DNA from: Thiopontia sp013349825
GTDB taxonomy: Bacteria; Pseudomonadota; Gammaproteobacteria; GCF-002020875
Length of the DNA stretch: 29,916 bases
Direction of reading: 5' to 3'
Assembly: GCA_963981015.1 (NCBI GenBank)
Contig: CAXCCG010000026.1
Location: 1-29,916 of the forward strand
Position numbers and translations under genes: made by a program. The notes beneath the pieces are model-generated. The model was not told the origin of the DNA. It ran no database searches and saw only the letters and a program-made list of their open reading frames with translations. Below are positions 1 to 6,997 of this stretch, in pieces. Position 1 is the stretch's first letter; each line of letters opens with the position of its first letter.

Positions 1-41
1 TGCTGAAAAAGCCTGTCAAGGATTATTTTCCGTTAACACCC

Positions 42-53
42 CTGAATAGTTAC
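42..53. repeat. 12-bp match to the terminal repeat at 25234-25247
   Basis: CTGAATAGTTAC here is identical to the inner 12 bases of the 14-bp inverted repeat flanking 25168-25247. This may be the end of a dispersed element whose other half lies before the window. Twelve bases is short, so the link is tentative. Confidence 0.3.
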
Positions 54-127
54 TAGAAAAGGTCTCCATGAGGAGAGAACAGTTATGAGTGACCTGATGT
101 CAACAAAAATATATCGGGTGTACAAGT

Positions 128-493
128 TTGCTTCCTAGAATCCTGATCGTAGATGACGAGATTATCAACTTGCAGGTGGCCGCATCCTACCTGCAGTCGA
201 CTCGTCTGTACACAATCAGTGTTGCCAAAAGCGGGAAAGAAGCCCTTGAGCTAATGGGGATTGTATCCCCTCAGCTGATTCTTTTGGATGTCATAATGCC
301 AGAGATGAATGGTTTTCAGATTTGTAGAGTGATCAAAGATAACGCTGAGTGGAAAGATATACCGGTCATTTTTCTATCCGGGGTGGTTAGTGATGAGGAT
401 AGAAAGAGGTGCTTTGAGGTAGGTGGCGTTGACTACTTAATGAAGCCGGTTGAGCAAAAACTCCTTTTAGGGAAAGTTGCTACCTACTTATAG
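128..493 (+). CDS. Single receiver-domain response regulator, probably a remnant
   Basis: A 121-codon CheY-like receiver. The acidic pair D9-D10, phospho-acceptor D54 in LLDVIMPEMNG, S84 and K106 in the LMKPVE motif are all present, so the phosphorylation site looks intact. The only start in this frame is TTG at 128, which has no clear ribosome site. A good AGGAG (71-75) instead precedes ATG 85, whose frame stops at TAG 136-138. A one-base change between 100 and 136 would join that start to the receiver, so the gene probably carries a frameshift. The protein ends right after the last receiver helix (KVATYL), where related proteins continue into an output domain. It may therefore be a truncated multidomain regulator, or a stand-alone CheY-like protein with a TTG start. 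It sits beside a decayed recombinase. Confidence 0.6.
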   Translation: MLPRILIVDDEIINLQVAASYLQSTRLYTISVAKSGKEALELMGIVSPQLILLDVIMPEMNGFQICRVIKDNAEWKDIPVIFLSGVVSDEDRKRCFEVGGVDYLMKPVEQKLLLGKVATYL

Positions 494-559
494 TGGTAAC
501 AGTGAACGGATTGGGGGGCATTAACAAGCTAATGGAAACAGCCCAAGGAATCCGGTTAA

Positions 560-937
560 CGGTATGAATGTGATAAGCGTATCGCGCCTTTCAGATGCTC
601 TGGATGCGCTATAGATCATCGCCGTCTGGGCTGGATTCGTGAGGCGCTTGAGTACACAACAAAAGACCCGACTCTCCGCTTCCACCACCTGCGGCATAGT
701 TTTTCCAATTGGATGTTATTGAGGTTTGCCCTGTATGAGCTAAACAACAGTGATCTATCCCTTCCTGACTGGTTTCTGCCTGACCAGCATAGCCGAGAGA
801 GTCTGTTTCAATCTTCGACTACAATCAGAGAGGGCATACTGGGGAAAGCACCAACGAATCGACGTTCCCTGATGCAAATCTCGCATATGCTGGGGCACCT
901 CTCCAGTGCAACCACACTGAACAGCCTCTTTAACTGA
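560..937 (+). pseudogene. Tyrosine recombinase (phage-type integrase), C-terminal remnant
   Basis: The frame is open from 560 to the stop at 935-937, but the first ATG is at 713, inside the catalytic domain. Codons 683-715 encode HHLRHSFSNWM, the HxLRH box of tyrosine recombinases. Codons near 893-931 encode MLGHLSSATTLNSLF, the LGH box. At the place where the nucleophilic tyrosine normally follows TTLxx there is a leucine, and the protein stops soon after. A second frame from 564 encodes a short plausible upstream piece that ends in TAG near 612, which suggests a further frameshift. The N-terminal and core-binding parts are missing. I infer a dead integrase left from an integrated element. 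Confidence 0.7.
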
Positions 938-1090
938 GATGTACTGAAATGGTTGGCCAGTCCTGTTTGGCGACCTACAGGGCATCGAAAGACAATCTAA
1001 GGAGATTTGTGGCACCGCTCATGGCTGAGCGAAAAAAAAAATGGTTTCAGATGTGATATCATACGCCATATCTGCTGTCGGATTATTCAG

Positions 1091-1426
1091 ATGGGAAAGA
1101 GACAACAAACAAAACTGCTGGAAAAGGAACGATTTGAACTCAGTGCCAAGTCGGGTGGTGGAATACTGCAATACGAGGTCTGGGGCATTGTGGGAAACGG
1201 TGAAACTATTGTGACCCGCTATAACTTAGCCTATATCAACCACCGAATCTGCCAAGAGGATAATGGGAGAGTGCTTGGGTTTGACAATGCGCATGACTAC
1301 CACCATCGTCACTATATGGGCACTGTTGAAGCTATCGAGCACGTTAGTTATGAGATGACGTTTGAGCGGTTTCAGAGAGAGTGGCAGAACATAGTAAAAT
1401 GTGAAGAGGAAAGTAAACATGAGTAA
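1091..1426 (+). CDS. tumE: TumE-type toxin (DUF6516-like) of a toxin-antitoxin pair
   Basis: A small protein of about 111 residues with the pattern of the TumE/DUF6516 family: an N-terminal strand pair, a central RYNLAYIN segment, GFDNAHDYHHRHYMG with clustered histidines, and a final FxxEWxxIV helix. The frame is open from an ATG at 1007, but the family begins near the ATG at 1091, which I chose. The upstream part lies in recombinase-remnant DNA. The stop overlaps the start of the next gene by 8 bases (ATG 1419, TAA 1424-1426), so the two are translationally coupled as expected for toxin and antitoxin. The assignment rests on remembered family patterns. The toxic activity is not known from sequence. 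Confidence 0.65.
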   Translation: MGKRQQTKLLEKERFELSAKSGGGILQYEVWGIVGNGETIVTRYNLAYINHRICQEDNGRVLGFDNAHDYHHRHYMGTVEAIEHVSYEMTFERFQREWQNIVKCEEESKHE

Positions 1427-1793
1427 AGTGACTGTCAGAGCAGATGACCTGGAAGGCTTCTTCTCCAGAGCTAGAGATGCTGCACAGCGTGCTGATCAAG
1501 GGGGGGTATTTGAAGAAAAAGTTACGATCTCCTTTGAAGATCCACAGCAGATGTTCTCTGTACTCTCGGAGGCTAGAAGGCGCTTGATGTCGGAGGTAAT
1601 GCATCAACCAGGGACTATCAGTGAGCTTTCTAATCGACTTCACCGTGACCGTTCTTCCATCTCTAAAGATATCGGGATGTTGGAGGAGGTGGGATTGATT
1701 GTCTCAAAAAAAGAGCCTAATCCTGGGCATGGCACCCAAAAGTGGGTAAGAGCTGTTGCCCCTGAGGTTGAAGTTGTAGCGACCCTGCATTGA
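1419..1793 (+). CDS. tumA: TumA-type antitoxin, HVO_A0114-like winged-helix DNA-binding protein
   Basis: A 124-residue protein with a C-terminal winged helix-turn-helix: SEVMHQPGTISELSNRL, then RDRSSISKDIGMLEEVGLI, the recognition helix of an ArsR/MarR-like fold. The N-terminal part (VTISFEDPQQMFSVLSEARRRLM) matches the HVO_A0114 family of antitoxins paired with TumE. ATG 1419 is preferred over the in-frame GTG at 1401 because GAAGAGGAAAG lies just upstream of 1419. The protein should bind and neutralise the preceding toxin and repress the shared promoter. Both genes look intact although the DNA on either side is decaying, which is typical of an addiction module that outlives its carrier. Confidence 0.65.
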   Translation: MSKVTVRADDLEGFFSRARDAAQRADQGGVFEEKVTISFEDPQQMFSVLSEARRRLMSEVMHQPGTISELSNRLHRDRSSISKDIGMLEEVGLIVSKKEPNPGHGTQKWVRAVAPEVEVVATLH

Positions 1794-1951
1794 GAGGCAG
1801 GTTCCTCCTACTCTTTACTTGGCAGCCTCTTCCTCCTGATACAGTCTCTTAGACATCATGTATTGGCCTGCTCTCCTTGATTATGGCTCTGCGCCTGCTT
1901 GTCCAACCTTAGCGTAATCCATACCGTCTAGGTTGGGCAGGTCAAGTGGTT

Positions 1952-2114
1952 ATGGTCGCAACAGCAGGGCAAAAACAAATAGCAATCCGTCTTGATGAAA
2001 GAACGATTCAGAAAATAGATGACAAGAGAATAAAGATGTCAAAAGGTGGGGGGTATTCCTTCTAGGTCTGAGGTAGTTAGGATAGCTCTAGACCAATTTC
2101 TGAAGCAGAAGTAG
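1952..2114 (+). pseudogene. Ribbon-helix-helix (CopG-like) DNA-binding protein, frameshifted
   Basis: ATG 1952 opens a frame reading VATAGQKQIAIRLDERTIQK, the strand and first helix of a ribbon-helix-helix protein, and ends at TAG 2063-2065. Switching frame by one base in the G run at 2048-2053 restores GGIPSRSEVVRIALDQFLKQK up to TAG 2112-2114, the expected second helix. The intact product would be about 53 residues, the size of a stand-alone RHH antitoxin or regulator. One extra G explains the break, which could be a real mutation, a slippage-prone switch or a sequencing error. No toxin partner is visible downstream. Confidence 0.6.
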
Positions 2115-2395
2115 TTGCGTTGGTATCATCAGAGTGAGGTCACCCATGTGATGTGGGGTTGAAGTTACCATGATTTTGAGTGCAACCTAGATAGGGTGGA
2201 CGTCACCTTATTTCAGGTACTTTTTGTATTGGATTCCACTCAATTTCCTTAATCACCGTTTTTCTTGAATGGGCACAGAGCTAAATTTGCCATATTTTTA
2301 CTCATTTTCACATAGTGATTTAGAAAGATTATTGTTGATTTGTAAAGAATTATGATAAAATATAATTAAAATAAATCAGTGTGTTGCGTTAATAT
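2115..2395. other. AT-rich intergenic stretch, no gene seen
   Basis: This stretch becomes strongly A+T-rich toward 2330-2390. I see no reading frame with recognisable content and no strong hairpin. It separates the accessory remnants from the tRNA promoter. Confidence 0.5.
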
Positions 2396-2423
2396 TTGAC
2401 AGAAAATTAGTTGCTTGTATAAT
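2396..2423 (+). promoter_or_regulatory. Sigma70 promoter for tRNA-Val
   Basis: TTGACA at 2396-2401 and TATAAT at 2418-2423 are both perfect consensus hexamers, 16 bp apart. The sequence just after the -10 box is GC-rich (CGCGC), like the discriminators of stringently controlled stable-RNA promoters. The mature tRNA begins at 2440. Confidence 0.85.
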
Positions 2424-2439
2424 CGCGCATCTACATTTT

Positions 2440-2516
2440 AGGCGCGTAACTCAGTTGGTTAGAGTGTCACCTTGACATGGTGGAAGTCGGTGGTTCGAAT
2501 CCACTCGCGCCTACCA
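2440..2516 (+). tRNA. tRNA-Val (anticodon GAC)
   Basis: The full cloverleaf folds: acceptor AGGCGCG (2440-2446) pairs with CGCGCCT (2506-2512), the D arm is ACTC/GAGT, the anticodon stem is TCACC/GGTGG with loop TTGACAT, and the T arm is GGTGG-TTCGAAT-CCACT. The anticodon GAC reads valine codons GUC and GUU. Discriminator A and the CCA end (2514-2516) are encoded in the DNA. Confidence 0.95.
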
Positions 2517-2526
2517 ATTTTTGAAG

Positions 2527-2566
2527 ATGGTCAGAACATCACACTGGATGGCTGGCCATTTTTTTT
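2527..2566 (+). terminator. Rho-independent terminator after tRNA-Val
   Basis: ATGGTCAG (2527-2534) pairs with CTGGCCAT (2552-2559), with one G-U pair, and a run of eight T follows. It ends the tRNA transcript 10 nt after CCA and isolates thrS from it. Confidence 0.75.
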
Positions 2567-2626
2567 GTTTGCTATGAATATTGTTAACAAGCGGCCTCTC
2601 GTGTGGGTCGCCACTGGAGTATAAAA

Positions 2627-4543
2627 ATGGTTGTTGTCACTTTACCGGACGGTTCTCAACGCAGTTTTGATCAGGCAGTCACTGTGCTGGATGTCGCTGC
2701 AGATATTGGTCCGGGGTTGGCCAAGGCCGCGTTAGCCGGAAAGGTTGGAGATCAACAGGTAGATACCTCTTTCCTGATTGAGGAGGATGCCACTCTTTCT
2801 CTGATCACCAGTCGCGATGAGGAGGGGGTGGAGATTATTCGCCACTCTACTGCCCATCTGTTAGCTCAGGCGGTCAAATCACTCTATCCAGAGACACAGA
2901 TCACCATTGGTCCGGTTGTTGAGCACGGCTTCTACTATGACTTCGCTCGTGAGGAGAAGTTTACCCCTGAAGACTTTAAAATCATTGAAAAGAGGATGGC
3001 TGAGTTGGCCAAGGCCAATACCCCCATTCAGCGCTCAGAGATGGGACGAGAGGAGGCGATAGCCTTCTTTGAGGCACAAGGCGAACTCTACAAGGCGGAG
3101 ATCATTCGTGATATTCCAGAGGGACAAGTGTTGTCACTCTATCGCCAGGGGGATTTTATTGATCTCTGTCGTGGTCCACACGTACCCTCAACCGGCCATC
3201 TGAAGGGTGGTTTTAAGTTGATGAAGCTGGCGGGTGCCTACTGGCGTGGTGACTCTGATAATGAGATGTTACAGCGCATCTATGGGGCGGCCTTTGCAGA
3301 CAAGAAGCAGCTCAAAGGGCATCTGCACCGGTTGGAAGAGGCTGAGAAGCGAGACCATCGCAAGATTGGCAAGAAGCTGGATCTGTTTCACAGTCAGGAA
3401 GAGGCTCCGGGGATGGTCTTCTGGCACAGTAAAGGGTGGTCCATCTATCGTGAGGTGGAGGACTATGTGCGTGAGAAGTTGCGCCATCACGGCTATCAAG
3501 AGGTACATACCCCGCAGGTTATTGATCGTGTGCTGTGGGAGAAGTCTGGTCACTGGGATAAGTTCGGGGATATGATCTTCTCGACACATTCAGAGAACCG
3601 TGACTACGCCATTAAGCCAATGAACTGTCCGGGCCATGTACAGATCTATAATCAGGGGCTGCGCAGCTATCGTGATCTACCGCTACGTATGGCAGAGTTT
3701 GGCTCCTGTCACCGTAACGAGCCATCAGGCACCCTGCATGGGTTGATGCGGGTGCGTAATTTTACTCAGGATGATGCCCATATCTTCTGTACTGAGTCAC
3801 AGATTCAGTCTGAAGTGGCTGACTTTATGGAGCTGCTGTTTGAGGTCTATGAAGACTTTGGCTTTGAAGAGGTACTGATCAAGCTCTCCACCCGACCGGA
3901 AAAACGTGTGGGTAGTGATGATGTGTGGGATCAGGCAGAACAGGCGCTGGAGACTGCACTGAACATTAAAGGGTTGGATTGGGAACTACAACCGGGTGAA
4001 GGTGCCTTTTATGGCCCCAAGATTGAGTTTTCACTGAAAGATTGCATTGGTCGTGTCTGGCAGTGCGGTACTATTCAGGTAGATTTTTCAATGCCGGGCC
4101 GGTTGGATGCGACCTATATTGATGATGCAGGAGAGAAGAGAAATCCTGTGATGTTACATCGCGCAATTCTCGGTTCTCTGGAGCGTTTTGTTGGAATTTT
4201 GATTGAAGAGTTTGCCGGTTCGATGCCGCCGTGGCTCTCTCCAATTCAGGCCGTGGTGGTCAATATCACAGATAATCAGCGTGAAGCCGTCGAAAATATT
4301 GCAAAACAGATCAATAACACCGGTTTTCGTGTGGAATCTGACTTGAGAAACGAGAAGATAGGGCTTAAAATTCGCGAGCACTCTATGCAGCGTGTCCCCT
4401 ATATTTTAGTGGTCGGGGATCGCGAGATGGAAGAGGGTACCGTTGCTGTGCGTATGCGCGGTGGTAAAGAGTTGGGAACCCTCTCAGTGGCGGCCTTTAT
4501 GGACCATTTGCAGCAGGATGTAGTGGAACGCAGACAGGTTTGA
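2627..4543 (+). CDS. thrS: Threonyl-tRNA synthetase
   Basis: Class II synthetase that charges tRNA-Thr in the cytoplasm. ATG 2627 gives 638 residues beginning VVVTLPDGSQRSF, like the E. coli enzyme (642). The upstream GTG 2603 in the same frame would add eight unneeded residues, and GGAG lies just before 2627. Domain order: TGS domain (about 1-62); editing domain with the H73-x3-H77 metal motif and the CRGPHVP segment; catalytic core with MNCPGH containing zinc ligand C334, the motif 2 region RNEPSGTLHGLMRVRNFTQDDAH, and motif 3; then a C-terminal anticodon-binding domain from about residue 535. All diagnostic residues I checked are present. It is the first gene of the conserved thrS-infC-rpmI-rplT-pheST-ihfA block. 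Autoregulation by a leader operator is known in E. coli, but the leader here is short and I see no clear operator. Confidence 0.97.
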   Translation: MVVVTLPDGSQRSFDQAVTVLDVAADIGPGLAKAALAGKVGDQQVDTSFLIEEDATLSLITSRDEEGVEIIRHSTAHLLAQAVKSLYPETQITIGPVVEHGFYYDFAREEKFTPEDFKIIEKRMAELAKANTPIQRSEMGREEAIAFFEAQGELYKAEIIRDIPEGQVLSLYRQGDFIDLCRGPHVPSTGHLKGGFKLMKLAGAYWRGDSDNEMLQRIYGAAFADKKQLKGHLHRLEEAEKRDHRKIGKKLDLFHSQEEAPGMVFWHSKGWSIYREVEDYVREKLRHHGYQEVHTPQVIDRVLWEKSGHWDKFGDMIFSTHSENRDYAIKPMNCPGHVQIYNQGLRSYRDLPLRMAEFGSCHRNEPSGTLHGLMRVRNFTQDDAHIFCTESQIQSEVADFMELLFEVYEDFGFEEVLIKLSTRPEKRVGSDDVWDQAEQALETALNIKGLDWELQPGEGAFYGPKIEFSLKDCIGRVWQCGTIQVDFSMPGRLDATYIDDAGEKRNPVMLHRAILGSLERFVGILIEEFAGSMPPWLSPIQAVVVNITDNQREAVENIAKQINNTGFRVESDLRNEKIGLKIREHSMQRVPYILVVGDREMEEGTVAVRMRGGKELGTLSVAAFMDHLQQDVVERRQV

Positions 4544-4611
4544 ACGAGTTTGGTTTAAAGAGCACTGTATCTGTTTATTTTTGATTGTTTGAAGAATTAG
4601 GAGAACTTAAG

Positions 4612-5172
4612 ATCGCATTTCAGCCACATGGCCCTCGGGGCCGGATGCCGGAAAAGACACACGAGCATCGATTGAATGATGAGATAACCGCCCAGCAACT
4701 GCGTGTATTTGGAGCGGAGCAGGAGGATTCACAGGTTATCTCACGTAGTGAAGCGCTGGCACTGGCAGATGAGGCGGGATTGGATCTGGTCGAGATCTCT
4801 CCCAAAGCAGAACCTCCAGTGTGTCGTGTGATGGATTATGGAAAATACCTGTTTGAGCAGAAGAAAAAGAAGAACGCTGCAAAACAGAAGCAGAAGCAGG
4901 TACAGATTAAAGAGATCAAGTTCCGTCCCGGTACCGGGGAGGGAGATTATCAGATCAAACTCAGAAACTTGATGAAGTTTTTAGAGCAGGGTAACAAGAC
5001 CAAAGTGACAATTCGTTACCGCGGACGTGAGATGGCTCACCGCGAGATTGGTATGGAAATTCTGAAACGGGTTGAAAAAGATCTGGAAGAGTATGGAAAG
5101 GTAGAACAATTTCCAAAAATGGAGGGTCGCCAGATGATTATGGTGATCGCCCCTATCTCCAGAAAAAAGTAG
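4612..5172 (+). CDS. infC: Translation initiation factor IF-3, AUC start
   Basis: IF-3 binds the 30S subunit, blocks subunit joining and proofreads the start codon. The IF3-N domain (DLVEISPKAEPPVCRVMDYGKYLFEQ), the lysine-rich linker (KKKKNAAKQKQKQVQIKEIKF) and the IF3-C domain ending APISRKK are all present. Start choice: AGGAG at 4599-4603 lies 8 nt before ATC 4612, giving 186 residues (IAFQPHGPRGRMPEK...). The TTG at 4585 precedes that ribosome site, and the ATG at 4645 has none and would trim the N-terminus. E. coli infC uses AUU, which lets IF-3 repress its own translation, so AUC here fits the same logic. thrS ends 68 nt upstream, and rpmI and rplT follow in the same operon. Confidence 0.93.
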   Translation: MAFQPHGPRGRMPEKTHEHRLNDEITAQQLRVFGAEQEDSQVISRSEALALADEAGLDLVEISPKAEPPVCRVMDYGKYLFEQKKKKNAAKQKQKQVQIKEIKFRPGTGEGDYQIKLRNLMKFLEQGNKTKVTIRYRGREMAHREIGMEILKRVEKDLEEYGKVEQFPKMEGRQMIMVIAPISRKK

Positions 5173-5195
5173 TGAGAAGTTAGAGGTTTTACAGG

Positions 5196-5249
5196 TTCCT
5201 GTCTGGTCAATGGCACACCGGCAGGAAGATTTTAATGGGAGCAATCCCA
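5196..5249 (+). promoter_or_regulatory. Structured rpmI leader, candidate L20 operator
   Basis: In the 100-nt gap before rpmI, TTCCTGTC (5196-5203) can pair with GGCAGGAA (5220-5227), with one G-U pair. TGGGA-GCAA-TCCCA (5236-5249) then forms a perfect GNRA-loop hairpin. In E. coli, L20 represses rpmI-rplT by binding RNA structures in this same gap. The position supports that role. The match to the L20 site itself is inferred. Confidence 0.4.
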
Positions 5250-5272
5250 CATTTAATGATGAGGTGATCAAG

Positions 5273-5467
5273 ATGCCAAAAATAAAGTCAAAGAGAGGCG
5301 CTTCCAAGCGCTTCAAGGCGACCGCGTCCGGTTTTAAGCGTGGACAAGGTTTTCGTAGTCATATCCTGACCAAGAAATCCACTAAACGTAAGCGTCAGCT
5401 ACGGAGTCCACTCAATGTCCACGAGAGTAACGTTGCTGCTGTCAAGCAGATGTTGCCTTACGCCTAA
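5273..5467 (+). CDS. rpmI: 50S ribosomal protein L35
   Basis: 64 residues starting PKIKSKRGASKRFKATASG, with the lysine/arginine-rich core and the closing VKQMLPYA typical of bacterial L35. GAGGTG lies just before ATG 5273. The longer in-frame start at 5210 falls inside the structured leader and is not used by the family. Part of the large subunit, cotranscribed with infC and with rplT, which starts 15 nt after its stop. Confidence 0.96.
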   Translation: MPKIKSKRGASKRFKATASGFKRGQGFRSHILTKKSTKRKRQLRSPLNVHESNVAAVKQMLPYA

Positions 5468-5482
5468 TCCGGGAGAACTGAA

Positions 5483-5836
5483 ATGCCAAGAGTAAAAAGA
5501 GGCGTACAAGCACGCGCACGTCATAAGAAGGTTTTAAAAGAGGCACGCGGATATTATGGAGCCCGTAGTCGGGTCTACCGCGTTGCCAAACAGGCGGTTA
5601 CCAAGGCGGGTCAATATGCCTACCGTGATCGTCGCCAGAAGAAGCGTCAGTTCCGTTCGTTGTGGATTGTCCGTATTAATGCAGAGGCACGCAACAACGG
5701 TCTCTCTTACAGCAATATGATCAATGGTCTGAACAAGGCTGGGATTGAGGTAGACCGTAAGGTTCTGGCGGATCTGGCTGTACATGACAAGACTGCTTTT
5801 GCAGTGATCGCAGAGCAGGCGAAGGCTGCACTGTAA
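5483..5836 (+). CDS. rplT: 50S ribosomal protein L20
   Basis: 117 residues, the usual length. It begins PRVKRGVQARARHKKVLKEARGYYG and ends with the conserved DLAVHDKTAFAVIAEQAK. It is an early assembly protein of the 50S subunit that binds 23S rRNA. In E. coli the same protein also represses translation of rpmI-rplT. GGGAGAA precedes the ATG. A terminator-like hairpin follows at 5866. Confidence 0.97.
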   Translation: MPRVKRGVQARARHKKVLKEARGYYGARSRVYRVAKQAVTKAGQYAYRDRRQKKRQFRSLWIVRINAEARNNGLSYSNMINGLNKAGIEVDRKVLADLAVHDKTAFAVIAEQAKAAL

Positions 5837-5865
5837 TTTAGAACGATCGACTGAAAGTCGAATAG

Positions 5866-5904
5866 AGGGACGGCACACTATCCGGTTTGCTGTCCCTTTT
5901 TATT
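5866..5904 (+). terminator. Terminator or attenuator between rplT and pheS
   Basis: AGGGACGGCA (5866-5875) pairs with TGCTGTCCCT (5888-5897), with one G-U pair, and is followed by TTTTTATT. It lies 20 nt before pheS. In E. coli pheST is controlled by attenuation with a Phe-rich leader peptide. I see no such peptide here, so it may be a plain or leaky terminator. Confidence 0.75.
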
Positions 5905-5923
5905 GTGAGTAGTTGAAAACAAG

Positions 5924-6946
5924 ATGACCACAGAATTAAAGACTCTGGTTGCAGAGGCTGAAGCAGCGATTGAACAGGCTGTTGATCTCTCGGCGTTGGA
6001 TCAGGTACGCGTTGGCATACTGGGCAAGAAGGGGGCTTTGACGGCAATCCTGAAAACCCTGGGCGGCATGGAACCTGAAGAGCGTAAAGAGACAGGGGCT
6101 GCCGTTAACCGGGCTAAACAGGCGTTGCAGCAGAAGATTGAAGAGAAGAGGGCTGCGCTTGAGGGTGCTGCGCTCAATGAGCAGCTCTCGAATGAGACCA
6201 TTGATGTGACTCTGCCCGGACGTACGCGTCACCAGGGTTCGATCCATCCGGTGACCCATACTTTAGAGCGCATTGAAGAGCTGTTTCGTCGTGTCGGTTT
6301 TGAGGTGGCTGAGGGGCCGGAGGTTGAGGATGATTATCACAACTTTGAGGCACTCAATATCCCGGAACACCATCCGGCACGTGCCATGCATGACACCTTC
6401 TATTTTGCGGATGGGCGGGTGCTGAGAACACACACCTCGCCGGTGCAGGTGCGTGTCATGGAGTCGAAACAGCCTCCTCTGCGTGTTATTGCTCCGGGCC
6501 GTGTCTATCGTTGTGATTCGGATCTGACTCACACCCCCATGTTTCACCAAGTGGAGGGGCTGATTGTGGATGAGTCTGTCAGCTTTGCAGACCTCAAGGG
6601 GCTGCTACATGATTTCTTGCGTAGCTTCTTTGAGCAGGATGATCTGCAATTGCGTTTTCGTCCCTCCTACTTTCCCTTTACAGAACCCTCTGCTGAGGTG
6701 GATATTGAGTGTGTGATGTGTGGTGGTAAAGGGTGTCGTGTCTGTAGTCATACTGGCTGGCTTGAGGTTTTAGGCTGTGGCATGGTGCATCCTGAGGTGT
6801 TTCATCACTCTAATGTGGACACTGAGAAATATACCGGGCTGGCTTTCGGGCTTGGAGTTGAGCGTTTGGCAATGCTACGTTATGGCATCAATGATCTACG
6901 TCTTTTCTTTGAAAATGATCTTCGGTTTTTGAAGAATTTTGCCTGA
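5924..6946 (+). CDS. pheS: Phenylalanyl-tRNA synthetase alpha subunit
   Basis: Catalytic alpha subunit of the alpha2-beta2 class IIc enzyme. 340 residues, slightly longer than the E. coli protein (327). The N-terminal coiled-coil arm (about 1-90) carries LGKKGALTAILKTLGG. The core follows from HPVTHTLERIEELFRRVGF, with the motif 2 area YRCDSDLTHTPMFHQVEG and motif 3 GLAFGLGVERLAML. A cysteine cluster CVMCGGKGCRVC occurs around residues 264-275. pheT begins 51 nt downstream. The upstream hairpin separates the pair from the ribosomal genes. Confidence 0.97.
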   Translation: MTTELKTLVAEAEAAIEQAVDLSALDQVRVGILGKKGALTAILKTLGGMEPEERKETGAAVNRAKQALQQKIEEKRAALEGAALNEQLSNETIDVTLPGRTRHQGSIHPVTHTLERIEELFRRVGFEVAEGPEVEDDYHNFEALNIPEHHPARAMHDTFYFADGRVLRTHTSPVQVRVMESKQPPLRVIAPGRVYRCDSDLTHTPMFHQVEGLIVDESVSFADLKGLLHDFLRSFFEQDDLQLRFRPSYFPFTEPSAEVDIECVMCGGKGCRVCSHTGWLEVLGCGMVHPEVFHHSNVDTEKYTGLAFGLGVERLAMLRYGINDLRLFFENDLRFLKNFA

Positions 6947-6997
6947 AAATACCTTTTAAATCAGATTGTATAATCTAGTTACTGAGCTGTAATTATT

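Noticed and set aside
755..1015. Minus-strand frame opposite the recombinase remnant
   Set aside because: It is an antisense shadow of the HxLRH to LGH region and lacks any recognisable motif or ribosome site.
2440..2516. tRNA-Val as the attachment site of the recombinase remnant
   Set aside because: I found no copy of the tRNA 3' end (such as GGTTCGAATCC) elsewhere in 1-2400, so no attachment repeat supports this.
5878..5923. pheM-like phenylalanine leader peptide before pheS
   Set aside because: No short frame with clustered Phe codons exists before the hairpin at 5866.
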